From Morchella semilibera (Eukaryota > Ascomycota > Pezizomycetes > Pezizales > Morchellaceae): DNA of 64,000 bases. The position numbers and the translations under genes were made by a program. The stretch covers positions 2,932,731-2,996,730 of the forward strand of contig WBVU01000005.1 in the NCBI GenBank assembly GCA_009192285.1, in the 5' to 3' direction. Each line of letters opens with the position of its first letter. Within the stretch, counting starts at the first letter, position 1. The notes beneath the pieces are model-generated. The model searched no databases, had not been told where the DNA came from, and saw nothing but the letters and a program-made list of their open reading frames with translations. This document shows, one piece after another, positions 51,909 through 63,200 of this stretch.

Positions 51909-53744
51909 TATATCTGTTGTTGTTGTTGTCGTTGTTGTTTTTGCTGCGGTTGGAACTTTTTTTTTAAGAGAAAGAAAAATTTGGGTTGTGCTGCAGACGG
52001 AGGTTGCCGTATGTGTGCAGCTGGGGCTTCTGACTGGTTACCCTGCCTGTCTGTTGTTATCGGTATGCCGAGCTGTCAGAGAGCTCGGCAATCCGTGTTA
52101 TCTTGACAGACAGCGACGCACCAAATCCCTCGCGTGCAGAGATGCGGTACAACCCACAGGCTGCATATCGTACATTCCTATCCACATGTTCACTAATCCA
52201 ACCAACCAGAGTAAGTACCTACATAGCATCTGGCTGGCCGAGGCCCATATCAGGTAGAGTATGTGGTAGAAAGTAAACTGTAGACTGTAAGTAGACACCA
52301 GTAGCAGCCACCCTTGTACCTAATATTATTACGCAAACAGAACCCAGAGTCATCCAGCAAAAGACCAATCGGATTATTGTGTCCAAAGCCCCCTCCCCCC
52401 GTGGGTCTTATCATTGCGGTCTTCCCACCAGAGTAAACTACCTGTTTATCTACCGTAGAGTGGATAGAACAGAGTAAAGTTACGCGCACCAGAGAGCGAG
52501 GAAACATAGCGCGACCAATCCCGATCATTGAGTTGACGGCGATATCCATTTCCTACATACCACAACATTGTAGGGTAATACGGAGAAGGATCAATCATTC
52601 CAATCACGTGGCTCCGAATTTTTTGGACAAAAATATCACTGGCACAACCCCACGAATCATTTCCACTTTGGCACCCTTGGCTCACTCTGTCCATCCACTG
52701 ACATCGTTCCATTCCAGACAGAAGCAAGAATTTTTTTTTTTTTAAGTTTTCCTATCCAAGTAACATCTCCCCTCCCTAATTGCAAGCAAGCTTCTGTAAC
52801 ACGTCTCCCAACCATAAAGGCCAGCTAGCGCTAGAGTAGGCACTCAGGGCGGCAGGGTAAGGAGTAGGGGCCCGCTAAACTCTCCCCACAGACGCCAAAA
52901 GAAATAATAAAGGGCCAAAAAAAACCCACCGGCCTACCCCCGACGCTTCCCCCGCATCCCCATCAACTCACCAAGTATCTAGTCTTTTTTCTTTCTTTCT
53001 AGCCGCCCCTTCACGGGCGGGCCAGCGATGAGGCGGCTTATTTTTTCTACCGCTTTTTTTTTTTTTCGCTCGATGGGCCCCAGGGACGGGTAAAAGATCA
53101 ACGGGTAAGTAGACAGCACTACGTAAAAGGATACGTAAAATAGAGAAAAGGACGGCCCAAGAGCGAGAGAGAGGAAAACACCAAGACCGATCGTGTGAAT
53201 ATATCCGGCCACATATATCCCATCTACCAGATCAGATCGGTTGATCTGCGATTGGCTGACTGTAGGCAGAGTAGAGCGAGTAGAGGAGAGGTGGGGTCGC
53301 TGCTCGCTTAAAAGAGACGAGTAGATTTGTAGAAAATATAAAAAATATAAAAGTAAAATAGAAGAGGGGAAAAAGAAAAAAAGAACCCGATTTCCGAATT
53401 TGACGGATTCTCGGTTCAGCTGATTGACTCTGTATCTCCGGCCGGAGATGGACTGGCGGGTGCTTCAGAAGTGAAAGAAGAAGAAAAAAGAGAGAGAGAA
53501 AGGGAGAAAATAAAAGGATAACCGTGGTGGAAAAAACTACCTCCTATGTAGTGAAAGGCTGTGAAACCGTTTCCGACAACAAGGTTTTTTTTCTCTGTGA
53601 TACCTTCTAGTGTCCCACTATCAGCAAAACACTGATAACTTTGTACGATCGGGAGCTTTGATCCCATCCGCGACATCGCACAAAAGCTAAATCCAAAACC
53701 AAAGTCAAAATAAAACTCCCCCCCCCCCCCGCATTAATGACTCT
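51909..53744. other. intergenic region next to the transposon
   Basis: I see no gene. It includes the promoter of dbp4 (a TTG/TTC-type trinucleotide run just upstream of its start, about 51917-51940), poly-T and poly-A runs near 52730-52743 and 53055-53066, and a purine-rich tract at about 53455-53520. A C-run at about 53718-53730 lies just outside the transposon. Confidence 0.55.
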
Positions 53745-53750
53745 GGGCTG
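53745..53750. repeat. left target-site duplication GGGCTG
   Basis: GGGCTG lies directly outside the left terminal repeat and is repeated in the same orientation directly outside the right one (60210-60215). Confidence 0.8.
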
Positions 53751-53782
53751 TACGGCGGCTTAAGCCTACAAAAGTACATTTT
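53751..53782 (+). repeat. left terminal inverted repeat
   Basis: The 32-bp sequence begins TACGGCGGCTTAAGCC and ends ACAAAAGTACATTTT. It matches the reverse complement of 60178-60209 at 27 of 32 positions, the differences being confined to positions 11-16. Confidence 0.85.
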
Positions 53783-54021
53783 GCGGCTTGAGGCTGGCGA
53801 ACATCGCTTACTATATTGATATGTAAAAAATCAATTTCGCTTTGTTGACAGGCATATAGAATCAATTAAGTGGAGTTCAGGGAACAAATTCAAGAATAGT
53901 ATATATGAATTGCTCATCTTGTTATAGTTGGCATTTTGGGTGCGAAGATACATGTATATAGCTACAGCTCTAGATTAGAGCTTCACGATCCTCACTTCAA
54001 CCTCAACCACCAATTGCCATC

Positions 54022-54152
54022 CTGCGACCCTGCGACCTCGACCTTGCGCGACCCCGCGACCCCGCGACCCCACGATCCGCGACCTCAGCCTTGCAGTTTT
54101 GACTTGCGACCTCGACCTTTGCGACCCAATATCTGCGACCCAATATATATGA
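54022..54152 (+). repeat. GCGACC subterminal minisatellite
   Basis: More than ten units of the type TGCGACC or CGCGACCC, with variants CTCGACC, lie about 270 bp inside the left end, in the non-coding part before the first gene. Subterminal arrays are often transposase-binding sites; no such role is shown here. Confidence 0.75.
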
Positions 54153-54250
54153 CCTAGAGTTATTATCCATATACCTGATGACTTAGCCTATTGACTGGAC
54201 ATATGTATGTATGACTTAATAATTTAATGCTTTACTAATTGATTATAGAA

Positions 54251-55574
54251 ATGCCGGAAGCCTTCACCTATTTTGATATGCAGCGTATGATTGCTGCTCA
54301 GGTGCCCTCTGGAAGTTATCATTTGCAAATTCATTGGAGGTGGCACCGGAAAGATGATAAAACAATACAAAACCAACATCTCCTACCTATTCCTACCTCT
54401 ACCGGCAGCACCAAAACTATTTATAATTCCTTTGATTTTAAAGGAAGTGATGTAAAGTTTTGGGGAAAGGCTTTGGGTTGTCCAATCGGTAGCAACAATC
54501 GGTGGCTAAGAGTCCAGTTTGCTCTTCATGGTCATGCTTTACCAGTTACAAGAGCCGAGTATGATGATATGGTTCAGAGTTGGGAAGTACTTCCCACAGT
54601 TGGGGTTACAATAATTGCAGCTGCAATAGTGGGTGAAGACATGTGTGTCATATTTGTTGACAGAAACCGTCTTATGACATTGACAGTCATTGACACATCT
54701 GTTGGTACTGGTATCCCTTGGTACGATACTACATTGGCACCATGTCCTATTCAATGTCCGAGTCAATTCCAGGAAAATTTGATCAATTCCAAAGCGTTGA
54801 AAACCCTCCAGACAAGAACAGCTCCGATATATAAGGAAATGACTGATCCTACCAAAAATCATTTTTGGAATGGTATCGGTACCAGTCATGCTGTTGAAAT
54901 ACTGCACCGAGCACTCATCCACCCTGAAACAAAAACCTGCGACATATTTGGATCAAAAACTTTGGAGGTTAGGAATAGATTTTTGAACGCAATTCAAGAA
55001 TTTTTTGCAATTGCTGGATCGGACGAATACCTTCAACGAGTACCAGCTAATGGGACATCAAAACATTGTTTTGAATTCTCACCTGCTGTAACAAGATACA
55101 TCAATGAACAATTTTACCAAAGCTTATCGAAAGTCAACTACCTTAGTCAACTATACCGATTACAATTACCTATTTACCAACAACCTATTGTCACCGGAGT
55201 CAAAGGGATTACCTGATGGTTGGGAAACAAATCTTTTAACAAATACAGGACGGGAGAGAAAAAAAATTGTACCAATTTATACAATAGAATTTAGAAGCAA
55301 AAATAAGTTGATTTTAGGTAGTGGTTCTAGTAAGTATTCTTATACCTGCATTTTTAAACAGCCTGATAATTCGAAGGGAATAATATTATCAAGAAAGAGA
55401 AGGAATTTGACAGCGGATGGTAATACAGCAGAAATTGGAATAGCTAGTTTTATGGATACAATTAGGGAGATTAGAGAACGAGGGAAGCTGACAAAAATGA
55501 AAAGTCATCGAGTATCTATTAAGACAGGAAAGGTTGGTAGACCAATTAAGCGGAGGAAAAGTTTAAAAGATTAA
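54251..55574 (+). CDS. transposon gene 1, unrecognised protein with C-terminal basic tail
   Basis: I do not recognise this protein. One frame runs from ATG 54251 (MPEAFTYFDMQRMIAAQVPS) to a stop at 55216, about 321 residues. A second frame, protein-like and without a plausible separate start, continues to 55574 and adds about 118 residues. Joining them needs a +1 shift or one-base indel close to AAAGGG (55203-55208), or an intron I cannot place. The first part has several tryptophans (HWRWHRK, WGKALG) and a hydrophobic VGVTIIAAAIVGEDM. The last part is basic and ends KVGRPIKRRKSLK, which contains a GRP core like an AT-hook and could be a nuclear localisation signal. A possible 44-bp leader intron (GTATGT at 54205 to AG at 54248) precedes the ATG. 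The gene ends 35 bp from the opposing gene. Confidence 0.6.
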
Positions 55575-55608
55575 AAATATTTGTATTACTAGTATGTACT
55601 TCAAAAAT

Positions 55609-56960
55609 TTAGTTATCTTTACCACACATACGAGCCATTCTTCTAGTAGTTATAGATGACTTGAATACTGTTCCCCCAGCCAAGTTCGAAGTAAGTCCTT
55701 CATTACTTTCAACCGTTTGAGACCCAACACCTGGTACGATTATTTCGGAAATGTCAGAAAGGTCAGACACTGGCGGTGAAGATCTCAAATCCGAATTCAT
55801 TGGAACAGTCAATGGTGTTTTTGATACTTCGGAACAAGTTGTTTTCCCCTTTCTTCTTAATGTAGGTAATCCTTCAGAGCAAACTTTCTTCCTACTTCTT
55901 TGCAATGTAGGTGATGCTTCAATACTACCTTCGGTGGATGATTCAATTTGGATCTATTTCGAGTTAAAATAGTACAAAAAAATATAATATTGGTAAATAT
56001 TTACCTCATCTTCGTTCTTTGTTTTGTTGGTAAAGCTATCTGATGCTCGACGTTTGAGTGCATTAAGAAATTTGTGGCTCTCAATGTTTTCCTTTTTGAT
56101 GTTTTCGATACTCTGTAACTCGGTTTGATATTTGACAACTATAAATATCTTTGTCGAAGAACCACCAGGAAAGTCTAAAAGAAAATCCGCAACAGTAATA
56201 GGTCCATTTCGTACTTCTAAACGGTGTGGTCCTTCCTTCGAGTGAAATTGAGTGGCTAAAATAATTTGGTATATATCCAAATGCTCTGCCTTGATTGCAT
56301 CAACCCAGTTCGGGGAAGAGCTGAGGAGCATGAAGGAGAAATCGGAAAAATCTGTGATGATTTCATCAAGGTCTTCAAATACCTTTGATGATACACCTAT
56401 ATAAAAGTTAAAATCAAATATCACAGGTACAAACTTTGCAACTTACCTAGGTTTTTGTAACATGACCACTTATCCGTAATCGAACCAGCATAAATAACTA
56501 TTTTTCGAGAATCTCTAGCTGCTGTCTTTTTCTTTGTCTCTCGAGATGAAGATTCCGTTAATGCTGGAACTAAACCATATTTTGATGAAATCTTTTCTGA
56601 ATTCCCTTCTTTCATAGATTTAGCAATTGAGTTTTTACGATACAATTCGACAGTATCTCTGGCTGTTAACACACCTATTTTGACAGATGGCTCAGTGCCT
56701 GTTGTTGGACTGGATAAAAGAATAATAGTTTCGGGGTTTGCATCTTTACTCTTTCTTTTCTCAATCCGTTTTTGCTTGGTAAAACCAGTTCCGTTACCAG
56801 AATTTGAAGCTTCGGGCTTGAATAGAGATTTTGAGGAAGATATGTATAGATTTGAGGGGACTCTCTCGCCACAACAACGAAAGATCAGGTCTCTTGTTTT
56901 CCGATGAATCGTTCGTTCTCGTACAGGACAAAATTCAATAGGAGGGATTTCTGTTGACAT
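55609..56960 (-). CDS. transposon gene 2, unrecognised three-exon protein
   Basis: Three exons on the minus strand (56960-56447, 56396-56005, 55953-55609) with clean GTAAGT or GTAAAT donors and ATAG acceptors give 416 aa, all in frame. It starts MSTEIPPIEFCPVRERTIHR. The first 170 residues are serine- and lysine-rich and probably disordered. The middle exon is more globular (VFEDLDEIITDFSDFSFMLL, then NWVDAIKAEHLDIYQIILAT and VADFLLDFPGGSSTKIFIVV). The last exon is serine-rich with RRMARM near the C-terminus. I know no family with this arrangement. Because the gene is intact and lies between the terminal repeats, it is probably an accessory protein of the transposon, which is inference. Its start faces the transposase start 838 bp away, so the two may share a promoter region. 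Confidence 0.7.
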
Positions 56961-57798
56961 TGTAGGAGATAAAATCAAAAGAAAGAGAGATAATATAAAA
57001 CTGAAATTAAATAGAATTGGAATTTGAAGATGTTATAATCGAACAAGAGAAATGACAAGAAATGAAACTGTTATATATTATCGTTAATTCTGTCACGGTA
57101 TAAATTTTCAGTGTTTATTAATTATAAATATAGCAAATATCTAAAAGAAATTATAAAAATTTACCAAAACTCCAATATGATTTTGTTTGTACACTGATAC
57201 CAAAACTAGTTAGTGTTTCCGACAGATTTATGAAAATGAGTTAATATGAGTCAATATTGCAAACACGAATAGAAACCTATAGATACCAACAGAATTTTAA
57301 AAACAACAACCAACAATTATTCCAACAGTTGAGTAATTTTAGTACACTATGAGACATAACATAGTACCACCCGAAATTTTGCTTTACACTACTCCAAACA
57401 ATTTTTTCATTGGCTCGGAGAAGCAAATACTGAAGATCTTGATCCCTACTGTGACTATATAGCCGTCGGAGCGAATAAAATATTACGTAGAAATAGTATA
57501 AACAAGGTTGATTACATTGCAGCTCATTCTTCGGCATTTTATTATACAATATAGTTTGTATTCTATTCTATTTGGTATCTCTTACCGAGCTAATATGTTG
57601 TACAACAAACAATTTGATATCTTATTTAATAACGTTTCACAATTAATTATTGAAATTATTTTATCCTGTTATGTTTATTTTCTTAAAAGAAATGGTATAC
57701 AATACTTTCCGCATAGGTTTAAACAATATCAATCATTTTTTTGTTTTGGCTACCTTTACTTTACTTTCTCTTTCTATATTCTAAGCAATCGCATCGAA
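56961..57798. other. divergent AT-rich spacer inside the transposon
   Basis: This 838-bp stretch separates gene 2 (leftward) from the transposase (rightward) and most likely holds both promoters. Open frames in it lack credible starts or domains. The transposase frame is open back to 57508, but the chosen ATG at 57799 precedes the conserved helix-turn-helix. Confidence 0.55.
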
Positions 57799-59626
57799 AT
57801 GTCGAGATTTCCAGTTAGCCAAGTATTGGAACAACAAAAACAACACTTACATACTCTTTATATTAACGAAAACCATACAATCAAAGAAATATTGCAGATT
57901 CTCCACGATCAAAATATCAAATGCTCACGTATATCATTACTAAAGAAATTCAAAGAATGGTCATTTACCAAAAATAAACGAAGTGAAGATACATCATCTC
58001 TCCGGGTCGAAATCGCTTATTTATTTTGGAAGCGGTGTTTAAGTGATCAGAAAATATTACGGGTATGTATAAAAACTGGATTTTAAATGTAGAAAATTTG
58101 ATATTAACATTATATAGATATTGCAAATGAATGGATATAAAATTGAGATTCGCCGTTTAGTTCAGATACGGAAATCTATGGGAATGTATCGAAGACAAAC
58201 CAATCAATCGGAAAATGCAGATTTGAGAATACAGAGTATTATAGAGAAAGAGTTGGAGAAAGGTAATATTACTCTGTCTGGTCGACGTTCTGTATGGGTA
58301 CATCTTCGAAATATGGGTATTTTGGCTACACAGTAAGTATAATTATTACTAAAACTTTTTAATCTATTTATGAATATAATTCTTACATTAGGAAAAGTGA
58401 TCAAATTGGCAGAGCCCTGAAAGTTGTCGACCCTATTGGAGTTCAAAACCGATTGAATGGAGTAAATCGTCATCATGCGGAATTTGTTTGCCCAGGACCT
58501 AATTGGTGTTGGTCTATTGATGGACATCTGAAATTACAGATGTTTGGTATTGAGATATATGCAGCTATCGATTCTTATTCCCGTTATATAACATGGTTCT
58601 ATTGTGGTGTTTCTTCTAAGACTGGAATCAGCGTTTTAAGTCAATTCTTGAAAGTAATTCAAGAACAAAATTGTTTACCTTTACATATTCGTTCAGATAG
58701 AGGTTCCGAAACAATGTTGTTAGCAGAATCTTTCTGGAGACTTCATAAAATAGCCACCCCTGCTGTGACTTTTCCTGAAGTCTTTTGGTATGGAACCTCT
58801 ACAAGAAATGTAAGAATCGAGAGCTGGTGGAGTCAGTTGACCAAAGGAGCTACAACAGATTGGAAGGTATATTATCTTTCTTAACAAATATATAAAATGA
58901 AATTTATATTAACTTCGATAATATAGAGATATTTTAGAACCCTTCAGAATGAGCAATTCTTTCATGAAGATAGTATTGCAGATACGATCGCATTACTTTT
59001 TGTTTATTTACCTATCATCAGAGAAAAACTTCATCAATTTGTGGAAAACTGGAATAATCACAAAATACGAAAGCAAAACAACAGACCCAATCTTCCTACT
59101 GGTGAACCCTATTATAATTACTATTACCCACCTAATGGAATCATCAATTATCAGAAACCTCCTTCTAACGAATCGATAATTGAAATACGAAATGATAAAT
59201 TACGAAATATACAAACGAATGAATTATATGGTATATAGTTACCAAAACTGACTATCAATAGTTAATTTACAAATACTGATATATGTTCTAATAGATCACG
59301 ACTCTTATCTTCCCTTATCCACAATGGATTATTGTCATCAAATACTCAACAGAGGCGGATATCCAACCAAAGTGTCATACGAGGATTTAATGCCAAATGG
59401 TAGTAAAACTCATCGCATAATATACCTTTTTTTAAGGGTACATTTAGCTAGACATATAAGTAACGGAAATCTCAATCCAATATTAAGTTTAATTCCTAAA
59501 CCAAAGGAAGTACGATCCATTGATAATAGAAGACAAAACGAAAGGGAAGTAGAATTCTTTGGCGAGGATGAATCAGATATTACGGACAACGAAATTAGCG
59601 GTGAAGAAGATTCAGAGAATGAATAG
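57799..59626 (+). CDS. DDE integrase-type transposase with Clr5-like helix-turn-helix
   Basis: Five exons (57799-58062, 58118-58332, 58392-58866, 58927-59230, 59295-59626), with introns of 55-64 bp in matching phases, give 529 aa. Residues about 10-58 (HTLYINENHTIKEILQILHD, then LLKKFKEWSFTKNKR) resemble the fungal Clr5 helix-turn-helix. The RNase-H-like integrase core has all three acidic residues: D203 in CWSIDGHLKL, D262 in HIRSDRGSET and E303 in RNVRIESWW, about 40 residues separating the last two. After the core comes FVENWNNHKIRKQNNRPNLP and PTGEPYYNYYYPPNG, a C-terminal pattern seen in this integrase group. The tail is acidic (FFGEDESDITDNEIS). No stop or frameshift is present, so the enzyme looks intact. 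It would cut the terminal repeats and join them to target DNA. Confidence 0.85.
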
Positions 59627-59814
59627 CTATATTTGTTTATCAGATTAGTAATTGTTACTTTCATATATATGTAACGGTAATACTTTGATTAATATTTTAT
59701 TGCTGTTTGAATCATTTATAAACAGTAATATGATTATGATGCGTTAGATAATGTTCTATTCATGAAGCCTCGAAAGTTTTTATCAACCATTCCCGGCAGG
59801 CATATATAGCTGCG

Positions 59815-59900
59815 GGTGAGGGCACAACACTCTTCCCGCTTAGGTGGGCACAACAACACCCTTCCCGCTTAGATGGGCACAACACCCTTCTCGCCACCCT
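59815..59900 (+). repeat. GGGCACAACA-type subterminal repeats
   Basis: Three degenerate units (GTGAGGGCACAACAC..CTTCCCGCTTA, GGTGGGCACAACAACACCC.., GATGGGCACAACACCC..) of about 27 bp lie about 300 bp inside the right end. They are unlike the GCGACC array at the left end. Confidence 0.65.
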
Positions 59901-60177
59901 TCCCCCTCCCGCTTATCAGATACTATACCGCGAGTTTATCAAATACAGCTAATTCGGCATAATAGTACATATAATCCTATAGCCTAATGTTAGCGATTTT
60001 ACTTCATTTCGATTTCAGCATTCTAGATGTAATCAATCTAATTACAAGTAAATAATAAGAGAAATTTATAATTGTAATAATAAATAGTTCTTTATTTATT
60101 CTATTCAATATATTTTTATTTTCTCTAAGGTTTAGGGGTTTTGCATTTTGGTGCGTCATGCACTATCGCTCCACTAA

Positions 60178-60209
60178 AAAATGTACTTTTGTAAATATGA
60201 GCCGCCGTA
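60178..60209 (-). repeat. right terminal inverted repeat
   Basis: The 32-bp sequence ends GAGCCGCCGTA and is the inverted partner of 53751-53782 (27 of 32 identical). Confidence 0.85.
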
Positions 60210-60215
60210 GGGCTG
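60210..60215. repeat. right target-site duplication GGGCTG
   Basis: This is the second direct copy of the 6-bp flank, adjacent to the right terminal repeat. Confidence 0.8.
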
Positions 60216-63200
60216 GGAGATTCAGAAGGCCAAAGTTTGTCCCGCAGTGATAGGACCAAGCTTTTAGTCTTTCGCCTGTCTCAGGGACATAGCTTATCAT
60301 TCGCACTGAGTGGTTTCTTTCCTTCGAGCTCTGGATGTTTGCCTTTAGTATATCAAAAGGGTTTGGACACACTCTTCCTCAATCAAACCTGCCCATCGTA
60401 GCACCTTAGTTAAAATACCGGCTTGACGAACCTAAGTCTAGGTGTCAGAGTACACCTAGGAAACCCTTCAGCCCCGCCGAAAGGATACTGGAAGTTGGAA
60501 CACCGCTCGGCCGTGAAATAGACTTTAGCAAGGCAAAATCCTGGCTCCACGTAAGTCCTGCAAAAGAGCTTAAGGAATTAACTTCGCACCTCAGGTGCAG
60601 CCGTTCTTTCGTGTTGCCCAAACCTTGATAAAGGACCCCCATAACAAACCAAGGCATGAAAAAAAAATAAAAGGAATCGAAGAACAGCCGGGCGTATCGA
60701 TGGCCAGGGAAAGTATTAGGCTCATGAATAAGCGCTAAATAAAGCCCCCACTCCCTCTCGGCGACGATGAAATGAAAAGAAGGGAGGGAGGGAAGAAGGG
60801 CAGAGGCCAGCAAAAAACCGGGCCTCGATTCATCAACGTTTCTCCCAGAAGTAAGGTGAAACTGATGACCATGAGTCTGCGAGAAAAAACCGAAGATCAT
60901 AAGTAACCCCAGATCGTCCCTCTGGCCCTCCTCGATCGTAATATCCACTGCCTTCTGATATATGTTTCCTCATCATCACTATCATGATGCGGACCAATCA
61001 TATTCCCCACGTGGGTGCCTGCTTAGAGGAGGAGGGGGTGCGCCGAGTGAGCACCCATGATTTGCCTCGCTGCTGCTGCGTAACCGGCCGGGAAACTTGC
61101 ATAATCAAGCACCAGCGATACGATAACGTGCAGGGATGCCCAATCTCTTCAACAGCCCCAGCACCCAGGTTCTTGGCAGTGTGCAAGGTGAATCGACAAT
61201 TCCCTTGCCGATCGCTTGTAACGTCCTAAAAACGTATAGCCTGGATCCTCAACAACCCCCCTGTTCCCAAGATAAGGAACAGAGATTAAAAGCGGCGGAT
61301 AAATTGCATCAGCATCTAGATGCCAAGAACTCAGAATATCTGTCTCATCCATTATCTGTTGAATCGATGGGTGGATGGTTGTCGGTAGTTGGCATAAAAT
61401 CCAACAAGGAGAATCTAGCAGCATATCATGTAGCTGAAGGACCCTCAACCGATCGATTCAGTACATAATCTTTAACGACGGATATGGAGTTTTGTCTCGG
61501 TTTTTTCCAGATTACTCTGCAGTAGCAGACAGTTCGTTAGGAACATTGTATACATGACATCGAGAAACGGGGGCAGAGAAAAGGCGTACCGCAAGGTGCC
61601 CCTTAATAAGCAGGGAATAACCTCATCAACCTTATTTCCCGGCGCCTCAAAGACATTCCAGGTACCTTCCCATACAGCGGGATATGCAACCAATCGCCGA
61701 GAGCATCTTTGCAGCCAGATAGATTAATTTGGGGAAGATGTTCCAGTTGGTATCTTAGGCCCCTCCTTCAGATCAATCGTTGAATGATAACACTTTGATA
61801 GGATGGGAGGGGGAGTCTTGCAAGCACCTAGGTAGGACTTTTGAAATCCATGCCATCCAGAAGGTGAAAATCCTGAAGTGAGTTTTTTGTTGTTGTTGTT
61901 AGTGTAACTGCCGGCTCAACATAGTCAGTAACTAACTAGGTACGTAGCTATCGGTATTTCCTGAAAATATATTCCGATAAATGAGTGGTGAAAGGGGGGT
62001 GAAGTTGATAGCGAAACACCCTCCAGGCAAGGAGGGGTAGAAATGCGGGGCAGAACCTGATAGTATTAGGGTTAGTTGTATGTATACTCGGTCAAATTCA
62101 TATGGTCCGTGTAATCGTTACCATTAGTATTCAAGTAAACCAAAACACCAGAAATAACAAAACATTCTTTGCAGCTTGCATGATAGGTCGGGTCCTGGAA
62201 CCGTGCCATCAAGCCCCATCAAAAATACAACCGCCAAAACAAATTCCACTCTTCAATAGGCGGCCTAGAAAAAATAGAGCTAATTGACTCCACTAAATCC
62301 ATGTTGCTTTTTGTCTCTCTCTCTCAGTTCTAGTGTTTCCTAAGTATTATTCCTGCGGGTTTCCCCGTCTTGGAGCGTTTATAGGCGTTTAGTTGCAATC
62401 GTATCTGAGTAATAGATTTATGGGATTATTGATCATGACATTTAAGACAATGAACCAAAGTGTTAGGAGCTGGTACACACGGGGGCGTTTTTCTATTGAT
62501 ATCTCGTTATTTTTGCCTTTTTCAAAAGGATGAGATATGACCGGGAACGGTACCCAGGTTTTCCTCGTCATTATTAGCAGGGCGAGCATGTAATTACCAA
62601 TTACAAGCTGAGATACTCGGTTCCCCACATTTCCCAGGCCCAGCTTTTGCCCATCAATTGGCCCATAGCCAGGTACGCTACGCACCTTGCATCCCAAGCA
62701 AGATATGCGAAGAGCAGCAGTCTCGAGAAAACAAAACACACATACAAGAAAGTTTCTTTTTTGTCTCAATTCAGCCCCCTTTGGTGAAAAAAAAAAAAAA
62801 AAAAAGAAAGAAAAAGAAAATCCACAGCTCGTGCTTTAACGACATTAACGTTTTGTCTTGGTCCGCGGTGCGCGGAGACGGAGTTCAAGTTCAAGGGAAA
62901 GATTCACAGATATCCTGCTCACATGACCACTATCACGGTGTACGAGCGTGTATGAGCGCCGGAAGGCAGGATCAAACGAGATACCTTGGCCGACTTTTTA
63001 TGACCCCCTATCCTCTTGTGGGAAATGATGCTCAGGTACCCGCCGGTGTCCGCGCCTCACTCGCTCCAAAACCAAGACCGAGCTTGCGAGAGTCTAGAGA
63101 TTTGACCCGCTCTCAGGATTAAAGAGAGAAAAAAGAAATGGGGAGAGGAGGAGGGGGGGGTGCTGGGAAGGTTTTAGGCGAAGAGAGGAATAGCAAAAAC

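Larger units (their letters stand above)
53751..60209. mobile_element. complete three-gene DDE DNA transposon
   Basis: This 6459-bp AT-rich segment is bounded by 32-bp terminal inverted repeats, left 53751-53782 and right 60178-60209, with 27 of 32 positions identical. They start TACGGCGGCT and share ACAAAAGTACATTTT. Both ends are flanked by the direct repeat GGGCTG, so joining the flanks restores an uninterrupted site. Inside are a DDE integrase-type transposase (57799-59626, +), an unrecognised three-exon gene on the other strand (55609-56960, -) and a further unrecognised gene (54251-55574, +). Composition and codon use differ from the surrounding host genes. A 6-bp duplication is seen with some integrase-like elements such as Polintons, but none of the other Polinton genes is present. 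The superfamily is left open. Confidence 0.85.

Noticed and set aside
53751-60209. Reading the transposon as a TA-duplicating element (TA followed by CGGCGG ends)
   Set aside because: TA does flank CGGCGG at both ends, but the further direct repeat GGGCTG outside both copies is better explained by a 6-bp duplication with ends starting TA. Other copies would settle it.
60445-60948. 167-codon frame on the minus strand beside the transposon
   Set aside because: No recognisable motif, no splice partners, and composition typical of chance frames.
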